In this document: positions 1 to 7,893 of the stretch, in pieces | Numbering within the stretch: position 1 is the first letter of the stretch | Layout of the letters: each line of letters opens with the position of its first letter | Assembly (NCBI RefSeq): GCF_000374405.1 | Contig: NZ_KB894282.1 | Span: forward strand, 1 to 64,000 | DNA from: Riemerella columbina DSM 16469 | GTDB lineage: Bacteria; Bacteroidota; Bacteroidia; Flavobacteriales; Weeksellaceae | Direction: 5' to 3' | DNA: 64,000 nucleotides | Translations under genes and position numbers: made by a program | The notes under the pieces: generated by a model | What the model saw: only the letters and a program-made list of their open reading frames with translations | The model's database searches: none | Told to the model about the DNA's origin: nothing

Positions 1-67
1 ACTAATATAAGCACTAATAGTGGAATAATAACAAAAAGAAAAAAATAAAACCTAAAACTAATTAACT

Positions 68-397
68 ATGAAAAATTTAACAAAAATCAACGAGAGAGTG
101 GCAACAACGCTAATGGAAAATGTAAACGATAGACAAGTTTACTATCAATTTGAAACCGACCAAACGACACCAACCCCGCAAATGGTAAGTTTTACAACAC
201 AGTCGCAAGAGGGGAAAAACTTATCTGGAAACTACTCAAAAAACGGCGGTCTTAATCTTAACGGGCAAGGCGTAACGAGTGCAGAGGATTTACAAATTGT
301 AAACGCCGTATTTACTACGATGTTAGATATTATCAACGCTAATTTTTCTACTAAAGCGGAAGAACAAAACCCGAGTGAAGATGAAAATAGTAATTAA
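68..397 (+). CDS. Unrecognised 109-aa protein of the accessory segment
   Basis: I do not recognise this protein. It is 109 residues, hydrophilic, without signal peptide or membrane segment, rich in Asn/Gln/Thr, and ends in an acidic tail (EDENSN). The ATG follows an A-rich leader; no strong Shine-Dalgarno is visible, as is usual in Bacteroidota. It overlaps the next gene by 17 nt, so the two are probably translated from one message. Location beside a putative Mom-like gene suggests phage or mobile-element cargo, but the sequence itself gives no function. Confidence 0.6.
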   Translation: MKNLTKINERVATTLMENVNDRQVYYQFETDQTTPTPQMVSFTTQSQEGKNLSGNYSKNGGLNLNGQGVTSAEDLQIVNAVFTTMLDIINANFSTKAEEQNPSEDENSN

Positions 398-716
398 TAA
401 ACGCTTTGTTCCAAAGGGTTACTCTGGTATTTCATTATTTCCTTTTGTTGTATTAGCAAAAGCGGAGTATAAAGAAAACAAAGTATTGTTAAATCACGAG
501 GCAATCCATATCCAGCAACAAAAAGAGTTGTTAGTATTGCCGTTTTTCATTTGGTACGGCTTAAATTATCTCTATAATTTGTTTAAGTACAAAAACCATA
601 GAGAAGCGTATAGAAATATTGTTTTTGAACGGGAAGCGTACGGCAATCAAAGTGATTTAGAGTATTTAAAAAACCGCAAAAGATATGCTTTTAAAAAGTA
701 TTTAAAAAGGTTTTAA
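381..716 (+). CDS. Small HExxH-type putative metalloprotease-like protein
   Basis: The 111-residue protein carries HEAIH at about residues 39-43, a zinc-metallopeptidase style HExxH motif, followed by a hydrophobic stretch (about 50-70) and a conserved-looking FEREAY at 82-87 that could give the third metal ligand. Small proteins of this layout occur in flavobacterial genomes and phages, from memory; no substrate is known to me. I chose the ATG at 381 over an in-frame GTG two codons upstream. The N-terminus overlaps the preceding gene by 17 nt, implying coupling. Function beyond a possible metal-binding fold is unproven. Confidence 0.55.
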   Translation: MKIVINKRFVPKGYSGISLFPFVVLAKAEYKENKVLLNHEAIHIQQQKELLVLPFFIWYGLNYLYNLFKYKNHREAYRNIVFEREAYGNQSDLEYLKNRKRYAFKKYLKRF

Positions 717-746
717 AACGCCGAGGGAGGATAGGCGATAAAAATT

Positions 747-856
747 GTCCTCCAACAAATTAAAAAACTTCCTACGGTAATTTAATTTAGCACAAAGCCC
801 ACAGTTGGAGGACTAAAAAGTCTTCTGATTGTGGGTTTTGTATTTATTACCGTAGG
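747..856 (+). other. Structured RNA candidate, interlocking inverted repeats
   Basis: GTCCTCCAAC (747-756) is exactly complementary to GTTGGAGGAC (804-813). CCTACGGTAAT (771-781) is exactly complementary to ATTACCGTAGG (846-856). CCCACA (798-803) pairs with TGTGGG (830-835). The first pairing crosses the second, so a single RNA could form a pseudoknot or switch between two folds. It lies between the HExxH gene and the Mom-like gene, ending 30 nt before the latter's ATG, so it could be a leader regulating that gene. No known RNA family was recognised. Confidence 0.5.
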
Positions 857-886
857 AGCGACAAAAATAAACAAAAAAACAAAACT

Positions 887-1624
887 ATGGAAATAAGAAT
901 TAAAACAAAATCATTGGGTAATTTGGTAATAAAGCCAATAAGCAAGGCTAAAGCCAAAGAGTTAATCATTAAAAACCACTACTCACACAAATGGAATAAC
1001 GCGTCCTTCGGGCTTTATAATTTTGGAATATTCCAAGAGGGAGCGGAATTAGAAATACAATGCTTAGGCGTGACGGTGTATGGTTATATGAAGAATTTAA
1101 AAGCAAAGATATTTACACACCCAAACCCCAATGCTATAATGATAGAGCTAAACCGCATGTGGATAGATGATAGACTTGGAAAGAATGCAGAAAGTTTATT
1201 GATAGCCCATTCATTAAAAGCCATTCGGAAAATAAATAAAAATGTGGTAGCGGTGCAGTCGTTCGCAGACGGTCGTTTGGGGTGTGGGACGATATATAAA
1301 GCCTCTAATTTTAAGTATTTCGGGAAACATCAAACGGTATTCCTGAGAAACAAACGAACGGGCGAAATAACGCACCAGCAGAACCTCACAAACTCTACTT
1401 GTCGCTCTATTTATATTCGAGAGAATATAGCGTATTTATTAAACGATTTTGAGCATTTTAAGGTAGATACCTATCGCTACATTTATCCTTTTTGTAAGCA
1501 CTTTAAGTTTAAAAAACCTCAGAAGCCCTATCCACCATATAATAAAGGCGAATACCCAATCAAGTGGGAAAGAGACCGAGAGAAGATAAAACAAAACCTA
1601 ATCAAAATGATAGCAGAAATTTAA
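887..1624 (+). CDS. Mom-like DNA modification protein (GNAT-like fold), putative
   Basis: The 245-residue protein resembles the Mom family, phage proteins that modify adenines in DNA to evade restriction and are related to GNAT acyltransferases. Visible landmarks: NHYSHKW at about 30-36, IELNRMWIDD at 86-95, AESLL at 101-105, and SFADGRLGCG at 125-134 followed by a Tyr and NFKYFG at 141-146. The basic C-terminal third has no recognised domain. It is preceded by the interlocking inverted repeats and followed by a terminator. Assignment rests on pattern memory, so an unrelated phage acyltransferase-like protein remains possible. Confidence 0.55.
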   Translation: MEIRIKTKSLGNLVIKPISKAKAKELIIKNHYSHKWNNASFGLYNFGIFQEGAELEIQCLGVTVYGYMKNLKAKIFTHPNPNAIMIELNRMWIDDRLGKNAESLLIAHSLKAIRKINKNVVAVQSFADGRLGCGTIYKASNFKYFGKHQTVFLRNKRTGEITHQQNLTNSTCRSIYIRENIAYLLNDFEHFKVDTYRYIYPFCKHFKFKKPQKPYPPYNKGEYPIKWERDREKIKQNLIKMIAEI

Positions 1625-1661
1625 ACACCGCTTAAACGGACATTAAATTTAGGATAAAAAA

Positions 1662-1698
1662 CAGGCTCTAATGTAATCATCAGAGCCTTATTTTTTTT
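1662..1698. terminator. Bidirectional intrinsic terminator
   Basis: AGGCTCT and AGAGCCT flank a 12-nt loop and are followed by a T run on the plus strand. It ends the Mom-like gene and overlaps the stop codon of the convergent lipoprotein gene. It also marks the boundary between accessory segment and lipoprotein operon. Confidence 0.75.
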
Positions 1699-2299
1699 GG
1701 ACATTTCGTTTGCAAAAATCCGATTTTTCGATTTGGCGATTATACTTATTAAGAGTTGCTACATTAATATCAAATCTTCCATCGGTAATTTGGATTTTTT
1801 CTGATGGATTATCCTTATTATAAAGGGATGCAGAAAAAGTTCCTGAAATAATAGGATATGAATTTTTAGTTATACTGATAGTACCTGAATTGGCAGAAGA
1901 TATATATATATTATTATTATTAACAGCATATAGTTGTGCTTCTGAACTATTTGAATGCGGCTCAAAAGGTTGTCCATCCGATTGTCCTATATTGTAAGTA
2001 ACTTTATTATCATCTAACTTACTGATATACATATGTACGAATCCATCGTTTTTATAGTTTTTAATATCTAATCTAAAGCTTCCATAAAGCCTTGAGATAA
2101 ATAAACCATAAGCAGGAGGACCTCCGAAATTTTGTGTTCCATTTTTAGGAACTAATACCTTTCCATTCACTAAACACCCTGCGGTATTAGCTCCGTTCTG
2201 AGTAATAGGAGGCAGTTGATTTTGAGGATCTTCCGAGGTTCGTTCTTTACAAGTAGTAAGCAAGAGACCTACTAACAAGGCTGAAAATAAATGTTTCAT
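1688..2299 (-). CDS. Lipoprotein paralog 1 (DUF6252-like)
   Basis: 203-residue lipoprotein: hydrophobic signal with lipobox LTTC (Cys 17), then a conserved block around ITQNGANTAGC and NGKVLVPKNG, a variable middle, and a conserved C-terminal block (GTFSASLYN through ITDGRFDINV). The GANTxGC block followed by an NGK segment is typical of a Bacteroidota lipoprotein family of unknown function (DUF6252 in my memory). It is the last gene of a four-gene minus-strand run of paralogs, 4 nt after paralog 2. Probably exported and anchored to a membrane by its lipid. Function unknown. Confidence 0.75.
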   Translation of the reverse strand: MKHLFSALLVGLLLTTCKERTSEDPQNQLPPITQNGANTAGCLVNGKVLVPKNGTQNFGGPPAYGLFISRLYGSFRLDIKNYKNDGFVHMYISKLDDNKVTYNIGQSDGQPFEPHSNSSEAQLYAVNNNNIYISSANSGTISITKNSYPIISGTFSASLYNKDNPSEKIQITDGRFDINVATLNKYNRQIEKSDFCKRNVQKK

Positions 2300-2303
2300 A
2301 ATT

Positions 2304-2858
2304 TTATTGATTTAAGGTTGTTACATTAATATCAAATCTTCCATCGGTAATTTGGATTTTTTCCGAGGGATTGTCTTCATTGTAAAGCGTTGCTGAAAAA
2401 GTTCCTGAAACTATCGGATAATCATATCTGGTAATGGTAATTAAACCCGAATGGTCTGACGAAAGGTATTTTTTATTATCTATTTCATAAAACATTTGAG
2501 AAAGCGTTTGGGATGTCCCTGTGCCATTACCATTCGATTGATTTATAGTGAAGTTTCCTGTTTTATTTTTACTCTGTACATATATGTATATACGTCTTTT
2601 TTCTTCAACATTATACAAATCTATATAATACCCAGGAGTATAATTACTTATGTCAATGGTTAATCCGTAAACAGTAGGAATTGCAGAAACTCCATTTTTA
2701 GGAACTAGTACCTTTCCGTTTACCAAACATCCTGCGGTATTAGCTCCGTTTTGGGTAATAGACGGAAGTTTTTCTTGAGCTTCCTCCGTTGTCCGGTCTT
2801 TACAAGTAGTAAATAATAGGCTTACTGACAAAACTGAAAATTTTAAAATTGTTTTCAT
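2304..2858 (-). CDS. Lipoprotein paralog 2 (DUF6252-like)
   Basis: 184-residue lipoprotein with signal peptide and lipobox FTTC (Cys 19). The first ~45 residues are almost identical to paralog 3, and the last ~35 (SGTFSATLYNEDNP, ITDGRFDINV) almost identical to paralogs 1 and 3, while the central ~90 residues diverge. Spacing to neighbours is 4 and 11 nt, so one operon is likely. The pattern of conserved ends and diverged centre suggests duplication with diversification or gene conversion. No enzymatic motif seen; function unknown. Confidence 0.75.
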   Translation of the reverse strand: MKTILKFSVLSVSLLFTTCKDRTTEEAQEKLPSITQNGANTAGCLVNGKVLVPKNGVSAIPTVYGLTIDISNYTPGYYIDLYNVEEKRRIYIYVQSKNKTGNFTINQSNGNGTGTSQTLSQMFYEIDNKKYLSSDHSGLITITRYDYPIVSGTFSATLYNEDNPSEKIQITDGRFDINVTTLNQ

Positions 2859-2869
2859 ATTTTAAACTA

Positions 2870-3475
2870 TTATTTAGGTTGCATTGTAATATTAATATCA
2901 AACCTTCCATCAGTAATTTGGATTTTTTCTGTAGGATTATCTTCATTGTAAACTATTCCAGAAAAAGTTCCAGAACAAACATTCTTTGTAAGTTTAGTTA
3001 TTGTTACTCTCCCTGAATTATCACCCGAAAGGTAAATGGCACCGCTAATATTATTATTTGTTTCTCTTACAAAAATGTAGGGATGATCTCCAATAGGGGC
3101 TATCTCGGCGTATCCGCGACCAATTGTGTATTCACCAACGCCATTTTTAAGATTATTCATATATAAATAAATCCAATATGATTTTCCTTTATCTTTTAAA
3201 TTTGAAATTTTTAAGGATAAATAATCATCCCCTAATATAGGTGTATAAAAATTAGCACCTATATATCCTCCTAACCCTCTAACTTTATGTCCACTTATAG
3301 AGTTTATACCATCTTTGGGAACTAAAATGTAACCATTGATGACACACCCTGCGGTATTAGCTCCGTTTTGAGTAATAGGAGGAAGTTTTTCTTGAGCTTC
3401 CTCCATTGTTCGATCTTTACAAGTAGTAAGTAATAGGCTTACTGACAAAACTGAAAATTTTAAAATTGTTTTCAT
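2870..3475 (-). CDS. Lipoprotein paralog 3 (DUF6252-like)
   Basis: 201-residue lipoprotein, lipobox LTTC (Cys 19), then the family block ITQNGANTAGC. Here the segment after the block reads VINGYILVPKDG rather than the NGKV form of the siblings. The middle is Gly/Tyr rich and unlike the siblings; the C-terminal ITDGRFDINI block is retained. It sits 19 nt after paralog 4 and 11 nt before paralog 2 in the same orientation. Exported lipoprotein of unknown function. Confidence 0.75.
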   Translation of the reverse strand: MKTILKFSVLSVSLLLTTCKDRTMEEAQEKLPPITQNGANTAGCVINGYILVPKDGINSISGHKVRGLGGYIGANFYTPILGDDYLSLKISNLKDKGKSYWIYLYMNNLKNGVGEYTIGRGYAEIAPIGDHPYIFVRETNNNISGAIYLSGDNSGRVTITKLTKNVCSGTFSGIVYNEDNPTEKIQITDGRFDINITMQPK

Positions 3476-3494
3476 AATTTATATAGATTTAAGA

Positions 3495-4025
3495 TTAGTC
3501 AAATTTTTTATCAAATCGTCCTTCTGTAATGTGAATTACATTACCCTTTTCATCTATAACATCAATCTCAAATGTCCCAGAGACTATATTTTTTGGAATA
3601 TCTAAACGAGTTATTTTTATTTTACCTCTTGACTTATTAGGTTTTGAATAATATGTATTTCCGTTTACAGAATAAGACATTCCTATGCTATTATATTCAT
3701 CAATAAATATAGGGATATCATATGTATGATTAATAATAAAATTCTCTTTATCTAATATAATATGTATTCTACTATTATCAGAAATGCTTCTTAAGTCAAC
3801 TCGTATTCTAGTAGAGTTTTTATCACTCATTGCATATGTTCCTAATCCCCCTATTGGATTTATAAACTTCTTACTGGCGACCCATACTTTACCATCCACT
3901 AAGCAACCAGCAGTATTTGCACCCGTTTGAGTAGCCGCAGGTAATACATCTGGATCGGCATCTCTTTCTTTACAGCTTACTATAATTAAGCTAATCAATA
4001 AGATTAAAAATAATTTGGTTTTCAT
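3495..4025 (-). CDS. Lipoprotein paralog 4, most divergent (DUF6252-like)
   Basis: First gene of the lipoprotein run. I start it at the ATG giving MKTKLFLILL; an ATG three codons upstream (4034) is possible. Lipobox IVSC with Cys 18. It keeps the family block (TQTGANTAGC, DGKVWV) and the C-terminal GTFEIDV and ITEGRFDKKF segments but is otherwise the most diverged of the four, so it may be the ancestral copy from which 1-3 arose. 176 residues. Function unknown. Confidence 0.75.
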   Translation of the reverse strand: MKTKLFLILLISLIIVSCKERDADPDVLPAATQTGANTAGCLVDGKVWVASKKFINPIGGLGTYAMSDKNSTRIRVDLRSISDNSRIHIILDKENFIINHTYDIPIFIDEYNSIGMSYSVNGNTYYSKPNKSRGKIKITRLDIPKNIVSGTFEIDVIDEKGNVIHITEGRFDKKFD

Positions 4026-4106
4026 AATGTACATAGATTTAAAAAGTTAATAATTACTATACCCCCGTAAAGTTAATAAAAATTTTAATTCAAAAGCCAT
4101 TTCATT

Positions 4107-4145
4107 AAAAAAAATTCCGTTCATAGCAATATTATGAACGGAATT
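4107..4145 (-). terminator. Intrinsic terminator of the acyl-CoA transferase gene
   Basis: A perfect 13-bp inverted repeat, AATTCCGTTCATA against TATGAACGGAATT, with a 7-nt loop. On the minus strand it is followed by a run of seven or more T. It lies just downstream of the CoA-transferase stop codon. Confidence 0.8.
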
Positions 4146-4169
4146 GATAATTTATATTCAATCTATCAT

Positions 4170-5444
4170 TTAGACTTTAAACCTCTCAAAAGCGGCTTTA
4201 TCCAACATTTCTCTGTCATCTGGATGGGCAATTTCAATTAAAGCTTTGGCTCTTTGTCTTAAGTTTTTACCATAAAGATACGCCGTTCCATATTCTGTAA
4301 TCACATAGTGGATATGCCCACGCGTAGTCACTACCCCTGCACCTTCTTTTAAGAATGGGACAATTCTCGGTACACCTTTTTTAGTTCTAGAAGATATAGC
4401 GATAATAGGCTTCCCATCTTCGCTAAGCGCAGCACCTCTCATAAAATCCATCTGTCCACCAATTCCACTAAACTGGTAAGTTCCAATAGAGTCCGCACAA
4501 ATCTGACCTGTTAAATCCACTTCTATGGCAGAATTAATAGCCGTCATTTTTTTGTTTTTCATGATTTCGATAGGATAGTTTACCTTTTGTACATCTAGAA
4601 ATGCAATGGAAGGATTATCATCTACAAAATCGTATAAGCGTTTGGTTCCAAAGCAGAAACTCGTAATCGTTCTATTTTCATGAACACCTTTAAACTTATT
4701 ATTCACCACATCATTTTGGATTAAATCAATCACACCATCGCTGAGCATTTCGGTATGAATCCCTAAGTTTTTATGATTGTTAAGGCATTTCAATACTGCA
4801 TCTGGAATCGTTCCAATCCCCATTTGCAGCGTAGTACCATCGTCTATCAATTGAGCCACATTATGACCTATCTGTCTCTCTACATCGGTCACTTTAGAGC
4901 CATAATCTATGGTTAGAAGTTCCTCTTCATGCCACACCATTTTATCAAATCTCTTGATATGAACCATCCCATTACCATGGGTTCTTGGCATTTTAGGATT
5001 GACAATAGCAATGATTTTTTTAGCCGTATCTACTGCTGCTCTAGCAATATCCACCGAAGTTCCCAAAGTACAATAGCCATGTACATCTGGTGGCGATACC
5101 GTAACGATAGCCGTATCTAATTCTAAAATTTTCTTTTTAAACAGCAAAGGAATTTCACTTAAAAATACTGGAACAAAATCACCCCTTCCCGTATTGACCG
5201 CCTCTCTTACTGGCGTAGACACAAATAAAGAATTGATATAAAAACTATCTTGGTACTGAGGTTTAGCAATTTCCATATTCCCTTGCTGGGTAATGGATAC
5301 CACTTCTACATCTTTTAAACGATGCGATTGCCTTGCTAGTTCATCTATTAAATAATTGGGGGTACACGCACTACCATGTAGAAAAACACGCTCCCCGCTA
5401 TTTATAATGGATATTGCCTCTTCGGCACTTACATAAGAATTCAT
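4170..5444 (-). CDS. Acetyl-CoA hydrolase/transferase family protein
   Basis: 424 residues, full length for the acetyl-CoA hydrolase/4-hydroxybutyrate CoA-transferase family, which moves CoA between acyl groups or hydrolyses acyl-CoA in the cytoplasm. Seen: the glycine loop LQMGIGTIPDAV at about 206-217, NSAIEVDLTGQ at 304-314 (containing a candidate catalytic Glu at 308), FSGIGGQMDFMRGA at 325-338 and VITEYGTA at 381-388. Exact acyl substrate cannot be read from the sequence. Neighbouring homogentisate dioxygenase is compatible with aromatic or short-chain acid catabolism, but a shared operon is not proven. Confidence 0.88.
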   Translation of the reverse strand: MNSYVSAEEAISIINSGERVFLHGSACTPNYLIDELARQSHRLKDVEVVSITQQGNMEIAKPQYQDSFYINSLFVSTPVREAVNTGRGDFVPVFLSEIPLLFKKKILELDTAIVTVSPPDVHGYCTLGTSVDIARAAVDTAKKIIAIVNPKMPRTHGNGMVHIKRFDKMVWHEEELLTIDYGSKVTDVERQIGHNVAQLIDDGTTLQMGIGTIPDAVLKCLNNHKNLGIHTEMLSDGVIDLIQNDVVNNKFKGVHENRTITSFCFGTKRLYDFVDDNPSIAFLDVQKVNYPIEIMKNKKMTAINSAIEVDLTGQICADSIGTYQFSGIGGQMDFMRGAALSEDGKPIIAISSRTKKGVPRIVPFLKEGAGVVTTRGHIHYVITEYGTAYLYGKNLRQRAKALIEIAHPDDREMLDKAAFERFKV

Positions 5445-5484
5445 ATATTTTATAAATTATACTATTGATTATTATTGTTTTTTT

Positions 5485-6642
5485 TTATTTTTCTAGCCAA
5501 CTGGTGACATAAGAAGGGTCTTCTATCTTTAAGGCTTCTTCGGTAATTTGTAAAGGTCTAAAAGGGTCTACCATCACCGCATATTCTTCGGTGAATTTTT
5601 TACCAATGCTTCGTTCCATCGCTCCAGGGTGTGGTCCATGCACAATACCGCCTGGGTGCAATGTAAAGTCCATTAAATCAATATGATTTCGGCTCATAAA
5701 ATCGCCTTCGGTATAGAATAGCACCTCATCACTATCAATATTTGAATGGTTATACGGTGCAGGAATGGCTTTGGGATGATAGTCGTACATTCTCGCCACA
5801 AAAGAACACACCACAAAATTATGCGCCTCAAAATTTTGATGAATCGGTGGCGGTAGATGGATTCTTCCCGTAATAGGTTCAAAGTTTTTAATATTAAATT
5901 TATATGGGTAAAAATAACCGTCCCAACCGACCACATCAAACGGATGGGTGGCATAGATAAAATCTGTAATTTGATTTTCTTTTTTTACTTTAATGAGAAA
6001 TTCACCCTTTTCATCTTTAGGCTCTACAAAAGTTGGCACCATGATATCTCGCTCACAAAACGGCGAATGTTCCAATAACTGTCCAAACTCGTTTCTATAG
6101 CGCTTAGGGGTATATATAGGGGAATGGCTTTCTAAGAAAAATAAGACATTCTCTTCTGTATCGAAATCTATTTGATAAATCGTTCCTCGGGGGATGACAA
6201 GATAATCACCAACTGAAAATTCTAAATTCCCTACAAAAGTTTTTAGTATTCCAGAGCCTTCGTGTACAAATAATAATTCGTCGCACCCTGCATTTTTATA
6301 AAAATAATCTTTGGTTGAAGATTTAGGCTTTGCCAAGCCCATTTTTAAATCGTTATTAAGCAAAAGTACCTTTCGGCTATCTAAATAATCACGCTCTGGC
6401 GTTACATTTTTGCCTTTAAACATTCTAGGCGTTACATTTTTCTGAACGGCAATTTTAGGCGTTACATCTTTCACTGTTCCTACCGATTTGATTTGTGTAG
6501 GACGATGGATATGATAAAGTAATGAAGCAATGCCATGAAACCCTTCGGTGCCAAACAATTGTTCATAGTAAAACGCATCGTTTTCGGATTTGAAAATGGT
6601 ATGGCGCTTCGGTGGTATATTACCTAATTGTATATATCTCAT
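5485..6642 (-). CDS. hmgA: Homogentisate 1,2-dioxygenase
   Basis: 385-residue cupin-type Fe(II) dioxygenase that opens the ring of homogentisate in tyrosine/phenylalanine catabolism. Seen: YNHSNIDSDEVLFYTEG at about 297-313, supplying His and Glu metal ligands (His 299 and Glu 306 are candidates), and HPGGIVHGPHPGA at 329-341, with His 335 a candidate third ligand. GWDGYFYPY is also typical. Three VTP segments (about 60, 70 and 80) form a short repeat in the N-terminal region. It lies 40 nt downstream-to-upstream of the CoA transferase on the same strand and has its own TAACTTTG promoter-like element. Confidence 0.9.
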   Translation of the reverse strand: MRYIQLGNIPPKRHTIFKSENDAFYYEQLFGTEGFHGIASLLYHIHRPTQIKSVGTVKDVTPKIAVQKNVTPRMFKGKNVTPERDYLDSRKVLLLNNDLKMGLAKPKSSTKDYFYKNAGCDELLFVHEGSGILKTFVGNLEFSVGDYLVIPRGTIYQIDFDTEENVLFFLESHSPIYTPKRYRNEFGQLLEHSPFCERDIMVPTFVEPKDEKGEFLIKVKKENQITDFIYATHPFDVVGWDGYFYPYKFNIKNFEPITGRIHLPPPIHQNFEAHNFVVCSFVARMYDYHPKAIPAPYNHSNIDSDEVLFYTEGDFMSRNHIDLMDFTLHPGGIVHGPHPGAMERSIGKKFTEEYAVMVDPFRPLQITEEALKIEDPSYVTSWLEK

Positions 6643-6665
6643 AAGTTCAGAATTTTGATACCATC

Positions 6666-6673
6666 CAAAGTTA
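6666..6673 (-). promoter_or_regulatory. Putative -7 element of hmgA
   Basis: TAACTTTG on the minus strand matches the Bacteroidota TAnnTTTG -7 consensus, 23 nt before the hmgA start codon. No clear -33 TTG was found. Confidence 0.4.
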
Positions 6674-6734
6674 CGGAATTTTTATCACAATTAAAAACCC
6701 TTTGCATAACTATTCCATGCGGTAAAGCCTCCAA

Positions 6735-7796
6735 TTATTTCTTGCCAAATGCACCGAAATAAGCCGCCCCAAGCAAGGTTGTATTTTTGCTTTTCAGAAG
6801 GTAAATAGGCGTATTATTAAGTACATTCTGCATTTTATCACTCATCACAAAAGTGTCGTAGAATTTAGGCTGGTTCAGTAACGATTCCAACTGATTGGCA
6901 ATACTTCCCGTAATAATAAGCCCACCCGTAGCTTTTAATTTTAAAACTAAATTGCTGGCTTCTCTGGCTAAAAATTCCACAAAAGTATTTATGGCAAGCT
7001 CACACGCTCTATTCTCTTTACTCAGTCCTTTCTCAACAATAATTTCGTGTCTTAAAGGTGTCTCGTTGATTTTATCCGTTAGTTCTTGAGGCACTTGCTG
7101 GCGTCTTACATCTCTAATAAATCTAAACAGATTAAACAAGCCTTCGTTGGACAATACGGTTTCCCAACTTACAATATTATAAATGGTTTTAAGGAACTGA
7201 TATAAATCCAATTCATTAATCGCACGCGGCGAAAATTCGGAGTGTCCTCCTTCCGTAGCAAATGGTCTTAGACACTCGCCATCCCAAAATAGACCTGCTT
7301 CCCCAAGTCCTCTACCTGGCGCTAAAATCGCCACATTACCTTTTTCGCTATAATTGGTTTTAGATGGATTTTGAATCATCGAAATATCATCTTCTTTAAC
7401 ACTTGCCAACCCGTAAGCCGTCGCTTTTAAATCATTAATAAGATAAACACTATCTACCTGAGTTTTTTCTTTAATGGTATCCGCCGTCAAGTCAAATGGT
7501 AAATTATCCGTTGTGCAATGGTTATTCATCACTGGACCTGGCACAGCCACTACAAGCGCATTAGGTTTTTCTAATTGTGTATCTTGTAAAAACTGAATAT
7601 ATATATCGCTATAATTTTGATAATCTTGGGTAGGATATTCTTTTAAATCACCAAGGCTCAGTTCGCCTTGTTCTACTTTACAAAATGCGATTCTTGTTTT
7701 ATTTTGCTTAACATTGGCAACGACAAGCGTCATATTCTGATTTTCGGTATTTTGTTTACCCGGAAAATATAAAGGAAATTGATTTTGGAACGGCAT
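6735..7796 (-). CDS. glk: Glucokinase (Glk family)
   Basis: 353-residue ATP-dependent hexokinase of the bacterial Glk family: phosphorylates glucose to glucose 6-phosphate at the entry of glycolysis. Seen: an N-terminal phosphate-binding segment, VVAVPGPVM at 82-90, NDLKATAYG at 121-129 with a candidate catalytic Asp, GRGLGEAGLFWDG at 161-173 and TEGGHSEFSP at 181-190, the latter two being the strongest family signatures. Length is slightly above the usual ~320 because of an N-terminal extension of about 20 residues. Probably monocistronic, with a TATATTTG element upstream. Confidence 0.88.
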   Translation of the reverse strand: MPFQNQFPLYFPGKQNTENQNMTLVVANVKQNKTRIAFCKVEQGELSLGDLKEYPTQDYQNYSDIYIQFLQDTQLEKPNALVVAVPGPVMNNHCTTDNLPFDLTADTIKEKTQVDSVYLINDLKATAYGLASVKEDDISMIQNPSKTNYSEKGNVAILAPGRGLGEAGLFWDGECLRPFATEGGHSEFSPRAINELDLYQFLKTIYNIVSWETVLSNEGLFNLFRFIRDVRRQQVPQELTDKINETPLRHEIIVEKGLSKENRACELAINTFVEFLAREASNLVLKLKATGGLIITGSIANQLESLLNQPKFYDTFVMSDKMQNVLNNTPIYLLKSKNTTLLGAAYFGAFGKK

Positions 7797-7822
7797 ATCT
7801 ACATTTATTTAAAGTGAGGTTT

Positions 7823-7830
7823 CAAATATA
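7823..7830 (-). promoter_or_regulatory. Putative -7 element of glk
   Basis: TATATTTG on the minus strand, 26 nt before the glk ATG; fits the Bacteroidota TAnnTTTG consensus. Confidence 0.4.
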
Positions 7831-7855
7831 GCAGATTATTTTGTTTTATAAAAAT

Positions 7856-7888
7856 AAAAAATCCATTCTTTTTAAAGAAAGGATTTTT
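7856..7888 (-). terminator. Intrinsic terminator after the SurA-like gene
   Basis: AAAAATCC..TTCTTT against AAAGAA..GGATTTTT forms a hairpin with T tracts, 6 nt beyond the stop codon of the foldase gene on the minus strand. Confidence 0.6.
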
Positions 7889-7893
7889 ATCAG

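Noticed and set aside
6395-6475. Three GGCGTTACATTTTT-like direct repeats inside hmgA
   Set aside because: They encode VTP-type segments in a known variable N-terminal loop; short, imperfect and in frame, so probably local slippage without regulatory meaning.
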